In this document: piece after piece, positions 1 through 6,906 of the stretch
Layout: every line of letters begins with the position of its first letter
Position numbering within the stretch: position 1 is the first letter of the stretch
Origin: Oligoflexia bacterium
GTDB lineage: Bacteria > Bdellovibrionota > UBA1018 > CAIPTA01
Direction of reading: 5' to 3'
Assembly (NCBI GenBank): GCA_023954355.1
Contig: JAMLID010000016.1
Span: 1 to 64,000, forward strand
DNA length: 64,000 nucleotides
Made by a program: the position numbers and the translations under genes
Notes under the pieces: model-generated
Told to the model about the DNA's origin: nothing
The model's database searches: none
Seen by the model: only the letters and a program-made list of their open reading frames with translations

Positions 1-2
1 TT

Positions 3-560
3 TACACATTTATAAATAAAAAATTTATATCTACAAATGTAGGAAAATCACAACTTGCAGATACAACCGTGCCAATCTTATTACCTGCGTGTTTAGGGTT
101 GGTCTTATTCGTTAGTACTGAGTATGTGGACTATACAAAACTATGGATGCCTGTTAGTTTCTTCACCGCTATTATATTGTTTCTTTTTTATAAGTCTGGA
201 ATACCTCTCTTTGATAAGAAGAAAAATCCACCAATTTTATTAAAAGTTTTTTTAGTAGCAACTGCAATAGGTCTTACCGCTGGGGTTTCGTATACATATA
301 TAACTATATTGAATACTTATTTTGATCGGTCAAAAGTAGTCTGGCATCAATCCAAAATAATCGAAAAAACAAAAACGACAGGCAAGACGAGTTCATGGTA
401 TATAAAAGTTGAAAAATGGGGAACTTTTGATGAGCCTAAAAAACATAAGATCTCACGAGAAAAATGGAATCATTTAACAGAAGGTGATTTAGTTCAGATT
501 GGTGTTAGTAGTGGTTTTTTGGGATTCCCATGGGTTTCTCATATTGAGAAAAATCAATAA
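3..560 (+). CDS. Membrane protein, 5' end cut off by the window edge
   Basis: The reading frame is open from the first base of the window, so the gene probably starts upstream; a GTG at 69 is the first usable start inside. About three hydrophobic segments are followed by a soluble C-terminal domain (roughly the last 85 residues) with a Tyr/Trp-rich pattern and a GDLVQIG...GFLGFPW ending. That layout resembles small DUF3592-like membrane proteins, but I do not recognise the family with confidence. A terminator-like hairpin follows the stop codon. Function unknown. Confidence 0.6.
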   Translation, partial: YTFINKKFISTNVGKSQLADTTVPILLPACLGLVLFVSTEYVDYTKLWMPVSFFTAIILFLFYKSGIPLFDKKKNPPILLKVFLVATAIGLTAGVSYTYITILNTYFDRSKVVWHQSKIIEKTKTTGKTSSWYIKVEKWGTFDEPKKHKISREKWNHLTEGDLVQIGVSSGFLGFPWVSHIEKNQ

Positions 561-571
561 CATTTAACGTA

Positions 572-597
572 ACGCCTAGTGCTAGCGTGTATTTTTT
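572..597 (+). terminator. Putative rho-independent terminator
   Basis: A short GC-containing stem, ACG-C-CTA paired with TAG-CGT with a one-base bulge, is followed within four bases by a run of six T. It lies 11 bases after the stop of the first gene and would end its transcript before the leader region of the PqiA operon. The stem is short. Confidence 0.5.
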
Positions 598-726
598 CTA
601 AACTTAAAATTCTTCTTACTCTTTTATGCATTTGTGTAAATAAGTTCACAAATTCTATATTTCTACTAAAGAACTTTTCTGATTTTCTCTCGTAAGATGG
701 TTTTATAAGCACAACTGGAGTTGATT

Positions 727-831
727 ATGAATTTAATAATTTTAGACACCTGCAAAACAAGTGAAAAAAAACCATTTAAAAATACCCTAGTAACAATCAA
801 TCGAGATATTGAGTCTGTACAATTTATTTAA
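727..831 (+). CDS. Possible 34-residue leader peptide
   Basis: ATG at 727 is preceded by GGAG at a spacing of about seven bases, and the frame runs to TAA at 829-831. The peptide begins MNLIILDTCK and is rich in Lys, Thr and Asn. It shows no known domain, signal peptide or run of a single amino acid of the kind seen in amino-acid attenuators. It sits directly before a strong hairpin and the PqiA operon, so it could be a regulatory leader ORF or a short independent protein. The ribosome binding site and position are the only support. Confidence 0.35.
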   Translation: MNLIILDTCKTSEKKPFKNTLVTINRDIESVQFI

Positions 832-838
832 ACTCTAT

Positions 839-896
839 ATGCGCCCGTAGAGCCTACCTTCCCCTCTACAACCTAAGTTCTCGGGCGCATTTTCTT
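839..896 (+). terminator. Strong hairpin with T-rich tail just before pqiA (terminator or attenuator)
   Basis: ATGCGCCCG at 839-847 pairs perfectly with CGGGCGCAT at 882-890, and an inner GTAGAG/CTCTAC stem can also form. TTTCTT follows. The structure ends 14 bases before the ATG of the PqiA gene, which has no evident Shine-Dalgarno of its own. It could end the leader transcript, attenuate the operon, or influence pqiA translation. Confidence 0.6.
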
Positions 897-904
897 AATA
901 AAAA

Positions 905-1384
905 ATGACTAAATCAATGCGCCTACAAATAGCTAAGTCACTAAATATTTCGGCATTCGCTCTTGCGATTTTAGCTAATATAGTCCCTTTCATGAATTTA
1001 TATTCTTTTGGTGAAGTAGAAAAAATTACCATTATTCAAACCGTCACAGATTTTATTGATTCAGGTTCGTGGTTGCTAGGAAGCATTGTTTTTGTCGCGA
1101 GTATACTTATACCGTTTATAAAAATATTTACTATTTTCTACTTGCTTTCTAATTTAGAGATTCGATCTCTGCCTAAAAAAAATAGAATACATTCATTTAT
1201 TGAGTATATCGGCAAATGGTCAATGTTAGATGTTTTTTTGCTCGCAATTATTATTTCTATCACTAAAAAAAATCACTCTGTAGAGATAACAGCTGAACCA
1301 GGTGCGATATATTTTTTAATGGTGGTAATATTCTCTATTTTAGCTTCTCAATTAATCAGTAAAAAGGATTTTACCAATGGCTAA
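905..1384 (+). CDS. PqiA-family inner membrane protein
   Basis: 159 residues with four predicted membrane segments. The segment around residues 95-110 (IGKWSMLDVFLLAI) matches the conserved GxWSMxDVF signature of PqiA/YebS proteins, which are inner membrane partners of MCE lipid-transport proteins. It is a single PqiA module, about half the length of E. coli PqiA, which has two. The gene overlaps the following MCE gene by eight bases, as expected for a partner. Alternative start: ATG at 917. No zinc-ribbon cysteines are present at the N-terminus. Confidence 0.85.
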   Translation: MTKSMRLQIAKSLNISAFALAILANIVPFMNLYSFGEVEKITIIQTVTDFIDSGSWLLGSIVFVASILIPFIKIFTIFYLLSNLEIRSLPKKNRIHSFIEYIGKWSMLDVFLLAIIISITKKNHSVEITAEPGAIYFLMVVIFSILASQLISKKDFTNG

Positions 1385-2216
1385 AAAAGTAGAAATTTTT
1401 GTGAAACTAATCACTTACTTAGTACCAATTCTGGTTTTTTCGATACTATTTTATGTTATTTACCAAAAAGTAATTCGCCACGGTCCAATGATAAAAGTAG
1501 ATTTTAGTGAAGCTCACTCAATCCAAATTGCTAAAACTAAAGTCAAATATAAAGGAGTCGAAGTAGGTTTAGTAGAAAATATTAAACTAAATACAGAGAG
1601 AAAATTGGTTGAGGTTTATATTCGCCTGTTTAGAGATTATGAGGCGTTTGCTAACAAAGAAAGTCAATTTTGGCTCGTAAAACCAAATGTTAGTGTGCAC
1701 GGTGTGCAGGGATTTGAAACCTTATTTCAGGGACAATATATAAAAGTAAAGCCGGGATTATCATCAGAGCAACAGAATGAATTTGTTGCGAATGGTGAGT
1801 ATATGACAGATGAAGATGAAGACGATAGAATATTTCTGCGTCTTAGAACAGATTTTGTAAATACCTTAGATATTGGAGATCCATTGACCTTTAGAGGTAA
1901 AAAGGTTGGATATATCTCTAAAATAAAAATAGATTCTACCGGTAGGTATATAGATGTTAATGTTGCGATCTATAGTAGGTATGCAAACTTATTTCGGGCA
2001 TCGACTGTTTTTTGGATCAGAAAAGCGATAAAAGCAGACTTAGGTCTTTTTAGCTCAAAAATAGAATTAGGTTCTTTTGATTCTATGATGACTGGTGGGT
2101 TAGCTGCTGCAACTCCTAGGGCAAATAAAAAGATCACAGAAATAAAAGATCATATCTTCTGGATAAAGAACGAACCCGAAAAATGGAAAGAGTGGGCTCC
2201 AAATTTAGAAGAATAA
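1377..2216 (+). CDS. MCE/MlaD-domain protein, PqiB-like
   Basis: 279 residues: one N-terminal membrane anchor (about residues 10-30), then two MCE repeats. The repeats are marked by YKGVEVGLVENIKL near residue 60 and FRGKKVGYISKIKI near 175, the usual beta-hairpin of MlaD/PqiB domains. E. coli PqiB has three MCE domains and is about twice as long, so this is a compact version. MCE proteins form hexameric rings or tubes that pass lipids across the periplasm. AAAGGA precedes the ATG by about eight bases. The gene lies between PqiA and an Omp85-type barrel. Confidence 0.85.
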   Translation: MAKKVEIFVKLITYLVPILVFSILFYVIYQKVIRHGPMIKVDFSEAHSIQIAKTKVKYKGVEVGLVENIKLNTERKLVEVYIRLFRDYEAFANKESQFWLVKPNVSVHGVQGFETLFQGQYIKVKPGLSSEQQNEFVANGEYMTDEDEDDRIFLRLRTDFVNTLDIGDPLTFRGKKVGYISKIKIDSTGRYIDVNVAIYSRYANLFRASTVFWIRKAIKADLGLFSSKIELGSFDSMMTGGLAAATPRANKKITEIKDHIFWIKNEPEKWKEWAPNLEE

Positions 2217-2293
2217 TTTTTTATTGTGATGGATAGTAGAAATAGGGTTACTTCTTTAAAAAACAATAATTTAAGTAATAAAGTAGGGATTTA

Positions 2294-3454
2294 ATGAAAA
2301 AGTATTTATTTTTATTTTTTATATCTTTGGTTGGTTTTTCTGCAGAATTAGATCGTGCTTTACAAGTAAGAGTTTGGGGAAACAATCATTTCCAAAAAAG
2401 CTCTGTACTAGATATATCGGGACTAACTCTTGACTCAAGTCTTTCAGCAAAAGAAATCGAAAAACGTTTATTAAACTCAGGGCTATTTTCTAGTGTTCGC
2501 GTTAATAAGTCAGCAAATAATATCGATATATTTGTTCAAGAAAAAACAAGGTGGTTTATTTTACCTTATGCCGTGACGGGTAGTTCGGCCACAGTGGGGG
2601 TGGCAGGGGGATTAGTTGGGATAGCCGGTGATAATGCAAAGATATTGGGACGTATGCAAAAAACTGGAGTAACCGAAACTGCTTCTTTTTATGTAAAACA
2701 TGATTATATAGCTGATAGTCTATGGATGTTAGGTTTTATCTTTAACTATGAATTTGGTGTTAGAGATTATTATATAGATCGAGATCGTCTATTAAATAAA
2801 AAAAATGCCATGAGAAACTATACGATTATGACTGGGTATCATATCAATAATGCCTTAAGCGTTCACCTAGACCATCACTATGAAAATCATTCCTTTGAAA
2901 ATTTAAATTCTACCAATAGTTTTGGGATTCATATTAGTCATAGGTTTTTTTTAGAAGTTAATGAGTTATTTACAAATGAAGGTCAAATGGACGGTTTTTG
3001 GATAAAACCCTATGTCGAGATTGCTCCTAGTTGGAGTGATTTTCGCTTTTTTCAGTATGGGGTTTTGACAAAATTTTCTGTATTTTCTCATAACGATCTT
3101 AACTTGAATTCGTCTATATCTTTTGAGAAAGGAAACCATTTACCATTATACCAAAAATTTTCTGTTGGAGGTGCTAGCTTACGGGGGTATCCGGATAGTT
3201 TTTTTCGTACCGAACAAGTGCTTCTTAGCCAAAACAATTTGTTAATTACATCTTGGGACGTTTGGAAGGTAAAGCTTAGACCATTAGCATTTGTAGATTG
3301 GGCATATATAGAAAAATCTGGACGCACAGGAATAGGGGCTGGTCTTAATGTTTATTTTAAAAATGTGGCTATTCCAGCTTTGCAACTATTTGCTGGCTAT
3401 GGATTGAACCCCAAAGGTTTTTCATTTTATGGAAGTATAGGTCCAAGTTTATAG
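2294..3454 (+). CDS. Omp85/BamA-superfamily outer membrane protein with one POTRA-like domain
   Basis: 386 residues. A Sec signal peptide (residues 1-17) is followed by one POTRA-like domain (about 22-80, with the GLFSSVRV pattern typical of POTRA ends) and a C-terminal beta-barrel. Residues near 290 read GGASLRGYP, matching the RG(F/Y) motif of the Omp85 lid loop. This is shorter than BamA or TamA, closer to single-POTRA Omp85 or patatin-type barrels. It follows the MCE gene by 77 bases on the same strand, which suggests it serves as the outer membrane part of the same lipid-moving system. That role is inferred. Confidence 0.75.
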   Translation: MKKYLFLFFISLVGFSAELDRALQVRVWGNNHFQKSSVLDISGLTLDSSLSAKEIEKRLLNSGLFSSVRVNKSANNIDIFVQEKTRWFILPYAVTGSSATVGVAGGLVGIAGDNAKILGRMQKTGVTETASFYVKHDYIADSLWMLGFIFNYEFGVRDYYIDRDRLLNKKNAMRNYTIMTGYHINNALSVHLDHHYENHSFENLNSTNSFGIHISHRFFLEVNELFTNEGQMDGFWIKPYVEIAPSWSDFRFFQYGVLTKFSVFSHNDLNLNSSISFEKGNHLPLYQKFSVGGASLRGYPDSFFRTEQVLLSQNNLLITSWDVWKVKLRPLAFVDWAYIEKSGRTGIGAGLNVYFKNVAIPALQLFAGYGLNPKGFSFYGSIGPSL

Positions 3455-3461
3455 TTTGATT

Positions 3462-4331
3462 CTAATGAAGAAAAAAGCTTAAATATTGGCTGGATTTTTT
3501 GAATATTAAATTTTTGCTTTTGTATTCTTCGCCATCTAACTTAATAGGTATTTCTTTTTCTGATTTAACCTCTAGGGTTTTTAAGTAAAGGTCAAGAACG
3601 TCATCTTCTTTGGAAAAATTAGAAAATTTTTCCTGAAGTTGTAAAACTATTCTTAATGCCTCGGTAGTAGTAGAGTTTTTAATCGAGAAAAAATTAAACT
3701 CACTACCGAAATTTGCGCTATAACTTGATGATACTTTTGCTCCACCCCCTGCATATAAACCTTGCGAAACTAAAAAACCATGAGTTTCGAATTCACTATA
3801 ATTTGTCGAATCAGCGCAGATTGAGAGATTATAAAGATCTGGATTTATAATTTTTTCCAATCCAGAAATATAGTAGCTAAGTTTACCTGTTAAATCTTTC
3901 AGTTTGTCTTTGCCTGAGCTTGTAATATCGGCTGGTGAGCCAGCTGAAGCCACATTGATGAAAAATCTGTCATTACAGAGCATCAGCGGAACAGGTAAAA
4001 GAGCATTTTTTCGTAAGATTGCATTTAGGCAATCTATACTCGGTTCTGTTGGGTCAATTTTCAAAGATCGCGCAAAATCATTAGCAGTACCTAGGGGAAA
4101 GTAGATAACTCTGATCTCATTCTTTATTTGATTTGAGAAAATGAGAGAATTAATAAAGTAGTTTAAACTGCCATCACCTCCCAATAAAAGAAATATTTCA
4201 TCATTATTTGGGACATCGAAGTTTTGAGAAGTATCTATTTGATAGCAACTCTCTAAGCTCTTGAGAAAAGAAGCAGTTTTTTTTCGTACATCATCGCTGG
4301 CGATTAGCCTAAATTTTAATTCATTTTTCAT
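3462..4331 (-). CDS. Diacylglycerol-kinase-family lipid kinase
   Basis: 289 residues. The catalytic-domain signature LLLGGDGSLN lies near residues 48-57 (GGDG loop for ATP), followed by FPLGTANDFAR near 78-88, both diagnostic of the DAGK/YegS/BmrU fold. C-terminal beta-sandwich residues include KLDGEEY, close to the usual DGE motif. It likely phosphorylates diacylglycerol, a sphingosine-like lipid or a related lipid; the substrate cannot be read from sequence. It is convergent with the Omp85 gene (seven bases apart) and 12 bases downstream of a YqjE-like gene on its own strand. Confidence 0.85.
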   Translation of the reverse strand: MKNELKFRLIASDDVRKKTASFLKSLESCYQIDTSQNFDVPNNDEIFLLLGGDGSLNYFINSLIFSNQIKNEIRVIYFPLGTANDFARSLKIDPTEPSIDCLNAILRKNALLPVPLMLCNDRFFINVASAGSPADITSSGKDKLKDLTGKLSYYISGLEKIINPDLYNLSICADSTNYSEFETHGFLVSQGLYAGGGAKVSSSYSANFGSEFNFFSIKNSTTTEALRIVLQLQEKFSNFSKEDDVLDLYLKTLEVKSEKEIPIKLDGEEYKSKNLIFKKSSQYLSFFLH

Positions 4332-4343
4332 GTAAGCGACCTA

Positions 4344-4811
4344 TTAGTTTATAGTAGAAGTATTATTTTTCGTAAATTCATTAATAATACCATTAGTTTC
4401 TTTTCTTAATTGAATGAGAAAAGGTTCTAAAACTGGGTGAGCTGTATTTGTGCTCATATGTTCTGTCGCATCGTTGATAGTCATACTTTGAAGAAGTTTC
4501 TTTTTTCGAATCCGAAAGAAGAAAACTGTAAATGTAACTACTCCTATCGAAAAAGAAAAAATTCCTGGAATCAATAAAGACATACTCGTATTAGTAGCGC
4601 CTGCTTCTTTATATACGAGAATTAACGAGGCGACACAAAGGTTTAGTCCACTTAAAGTAAATGAAATAGCAAAAACTGCGCTAATTAAAAAATACGCATA
4701 TTCGTAGATGACTTCTTTTATTTTGTCTAAGCTAGTTGATGCTAAGTCATTTTTTGTAGTTTGAACTAAGGAATCAAAAATCACTTTGAATGCTATTTGT
4801 TTGAGGCTCAT
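4344..4811 (-). CDS. YqjE-like two-TM membrane protein (phage-holin-superfamily fold)
   Basis: 155 residues with a soluble N-terminal helix, two membrane segments (about residues 38-65 and 78-100) and a basic RIRKKK stretch after the second, then a polar tail. The layout matches YqjE/actinobacterial holin-superfamily III proteins, which are chromosomal membrane proteins and not lysis genes. The upstream gene on the same strand encodes a DUF883/YqjD-like protein, and YqjD-YqjE pairing is known in enterobacteria. The sequence match itself is weak. Confidence 0.5.
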   Translation of the reverse strand: MSLKQIAFKVIFDSLVQTTKNDLASTSLDKIKEVIYEYAYFLISAVFAISFTLSGLNLCVASLILVYKEAGATNTSMSLLIPGIFSFSIGVVTFTVFFFRIRKKKLLQSMTINDATEHMSTNTAHPVLEPFLIQLRKETNGIINEFTKNNTSTIN

Positions 4812-4843
4812 TTTATTTCTTTCGGGTGAAAAGGGTTAAAAGA

Positions 4844-4871
4844 AGAGGTGAGACTAATGAGCCTCACCTCT
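4844..4871 (-). terminator. Rho-independent terminator after the DUF883 gene
   Basis: A perfect nine-base stem AGAGGTGAG/CTCACCTCT encloses a ten-base loop. On the minus strand it is followed by TCTTTTAA. It separates the DUF883 gene from the YqjE-like and lipid kinase genes, so those two may be read mostly from another promoter or by read-through. Confidence 0.7.
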
Positions 4872-4880
4872 GTGATGTGT

Positions 4881-5102
4881 TTATTTAATTTTTTTACCAA
4901 TGTAACCGGCTAAAAATCCAACAGCGGCAGCTCCTATGGCTGAATACAATGGATATTTTTTGATGAAATCAACCGTTTGATTCGCGGCATCGCTTGATAC
5001 ATCTTTTATTCTGTTTACTACTTCGAGTGCGTTGTCTTTTGTTTGATCCATTTTATCTAAAGCGGTAAGGGTTTCTTTTTTAAGTGAGCTTGTGGTTTGC
5101 AT
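4881..5102 (-). CDS. DUF883 family (YqjD/ElaB-like) small membrane-anchored protein
   Basis: 73 residues: an amphipathic, charged helix (1-45) followed by a C-terminal hydrophobic helix with the pattern YPLYSAIGAAAVGFLAGYIG and a final KKIK. This is the hallmark of the DUF883 family, tail-anchored inner membrane proteins; E. coli YqjD binds 70S and 100S ribosomes in stationary phase. A short form is normal for the family. A GGAG ribosome binding site precedes the ATG. Confidence 0.8.
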   Translation of the reverse strand: MQTTSSLKKETLTALDKMDQTKDNALEVVNRIKDVSSDAANQTVDFIKKYPLYSAIGAAAVGFLAGYIGKKIK

Positions 5103-5277
5103 TTGATTCTCCTTATATAATTAATTCATGGGTTTAATCCCTGTAAAAATAACTTAAACAATTCAGTGAATTATTGCTTTTACGCTTAATGAACTTTTTG
5201 TTTAAGTTTGTACACAATTATGCCCTTGATATTTTTTAGTGAAAATGCTCAATTAGCACTAGGTTGGATGCATCAAA

Positions 5278-6291
5278 ATGAGAGATGTTACAAATTTTAT
5301 AAAAAATAATATGTTGCTTACCTTTGTCGCGGCTATTGTTCTTCTGTTTTTTCTGCCTTTTTATGTTCCTATTATTTTTGCTGCAATTGTTTGTTTTGCG
5401 ATAAATCCGATATATGAAAAATTTTTAATCAAAAAATACAAGCTCACAAAAAATTTAGCTTCGGCTATAGTTGTGAGTCTGTTATTTGTCGTTTTGATTC
5501 CTTTTATTTTTGCTGGTCTAGCTTTGTCTAAAGAGATTGTTCGGTCTGTTAAAGACAGAGAGCTATATGTATTTATTTCAAAAGTATCTAATTTTTTCTT
5601 TTCAACAGCCAGTGACTATGGACTAGAGCGCTTTCAGCAATTTACTCCATTTCTGAAAGAATCTGGTAGAAGCTTGGTTGAGAAAATAGGTGAGTTCTTA
5701 GCTGGGTATTTTTCGCTTTTTGTTCAGGGTCTACCCATGTGGTTGCTTTTAACTTTTATTTTCTTTTGTACAGTTTATTTTTTTCTCAGTATGGGTGAAG
5801 AAATTTATTCGTTCATAAAAAAGTTTCCGCTAGTTCAAGTTGAAAGATTAGAAAAATATAAAATGCACTTAGAAGAAGTTTGTCAAATAACGTTAAGTAC
5901 TGCCTTGCTTACAGGAGTCGTTCAAGCATTAATTATTTCTAGTATCATTCTTTTTTCGAATCCTGGTTTTTTTATTTTTGTCTTTTTAATCACATTTATT
6001 TTCGCTCAGCTACCTATTGTTGGAACTTTTCCCGTAAGCTTTTCATTGATTTCTTATTACTTAGTTTCAGGGAGTTATCGATTAGCTGCCTTAATGGCGA
6101 TTTTAGCTATCATTGCTGGTTTTTCAGATAATTTTGTGAGGGCCTACTTGTTAAGTAAGAAAGATGATTTGAACCCATATTTAGGATTACTTACCTCTAT
6201 TGGTGCAATTTTTATTCTTGGTCCTATTGGGGTAATTCTTGGGCCAGTACTAGTTTTGTTTCTAAAAAGACTTTATCAAGAGTATCAGTAA
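5278..6291 (+). CDS. AI-2E family transporter / permease (PerM-TqsA-like)
   Basis: 337 residues with about seven to eight membrane segments. Tandem N-terminal hydrophobic helices, a soluble region about 65-140 and a C-terminal block with SIGAIFILGPIGVILGPVLV match the conserved G-x-x-G-x-x-x-GP ending of the AI-2E/UPF0118 family. Members export autoinducer-2, ions or unknown compounds, so the substrate is not assigned. Divergent from the DUF883 gene with a 175-base intergenic region that must carry both promoters. Confidence 0.85.
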   Translation: MRDVTNFIKNNMLLTFVAAIVLLFFLPFYVPIIFAAIVCFAINPIYEKFLIKKYKLTKNLASAIVVSLLFVVLIPFIFAGLALSKEIVRSVKDRELYVFISKVSNFFFSTASDYGLERFQQFTPFLKESGRSLVEKIGEFLAGYFSLFVQGLPMWLLLTFIFFCTVYFFLSMGEEIYSFIKKFPLVQVERLEKYKMHLEEVCQITLSTALLTGVVQALIISSIILFSNPGFFIFVFLITFIFAQLPIVGTFPVSFSLISYYLVSGSYRLAALMAILAIIAGFSDNFVRAYLLSKKDDLNPYLGLLTSIGAIFILGPIGVILGPVLVLFLKRLYQEYQ

Positions 6292-6347
6292 ATAGAAGTC
6301 TTTTAACTAATTGAAATTAAAGTAATATTTATTTTTTTAAATTGCGT

Positions 6348-6372
6348 GAACACTTTTCGTGTCTCCATCGTT
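6348..6372 (+). promoter_or_regulatory. ECF-type promoter candidate upstream of the sigma factor gene
   Basis: GAAC at 6348-6351 and CGTT at 6369-6372 are separated by 17 bases, which fits the classic ECF pattern (AAC at -35, CGT at -10). It lies about 52 bases before the sigma factor start. Many ECF sigma genes are transcribed by their own product, so autoregulation is the simple reading; this is inferred from spacing only. Confidence 0.4.
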
Positions 6373-6423
6373 ATCTCTTTGTAAAAGCAAATTTAACTAA
6401 ATTTTTAAAGAGGAGAGTGATAT

Positions 6424-6885
6424 GTGGAAAAGAATCTCATGGATATCGATGAATATATCGAAAAATACGAAAAAACGATTCTTCGTTATTGCCAAAAATT
6501 AAGTGGACGTAAAGAGCTAGCTGAAGAAGTGACTCAAGAAACTTTTTTAAAAGTACTAGCAAACTATGCTTTATTGTCTTTGCAGCCAGAACAACAACAA
6601 CTTGCATGGACTTATACAACAGCAAGAAACCTTGTTTTTGATGGTTTGAGGGCAATGAAGCGAGAAGAAAATTATATTAATGAAAATAGTAAAGGTGAGC
6701 CTGAGATGAGTTTTGTAGAAATTCAAGATTTAGAAAATATTCTTTTAAAAGTGAATCCCGATATTCGTGATATTTTACGGATGAAGTATGAGCTTGGAAT
6801 GAATAGCAGAGAAATTTCAGATCGACTAACGCTTCCTGAGGGAACAATTCGTCGAAGAATTCAACTAGGGCTTAAAAAAAATTAG
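6424..6885 (+). CDS. ECF-type (sigma-70 family) RNA polymerase sigma factor
   Basis: 153 residues, the usual ECF size. Region 2 is visible as ELAEEVTQETFLKV (about 36-49, binding core RNA polymerase and the -10 element). Region 4 is visible as DILRMKYELGMNSREISDRL...GTIRRRI (about 116-147, the helix-turn-helix for -35 recognition). The GTG start at 6424 is chosen because GAGGAG lies six to eight bases upstream; ATG at 6439 is an alternative. No anti-sigma factor with a membrane helix follows. Instead, 21 bases downstream is a soluble repeat protein, making that protein the candidate partner. Confidence 0.85.
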   Translation: MEKNLMDIDEYIEKYEKTILRYCQKLSGRKELAEEVTQETFLKVLANYALLSLQPEQQQLAWTYTTARNLVFDGLRAMKREENYINENSKGEPEMSFVEIQDLENILLKVNPDIRDILRMKYELGMNSREISDRLTLPEGTIRRRIQLGLKKN

Positions 6886-6906
6886 AAAGAGTTTGGAGGA
6901 TTAAAT

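Noticed and set aside
4344..4811. Phage holin and prophage remnant
   Set aside because: The holin-superfamily match reflects a two-TM chromosomal protein next to a DUF883 gene. No phage structural, integrase or lysis genes are nearby.
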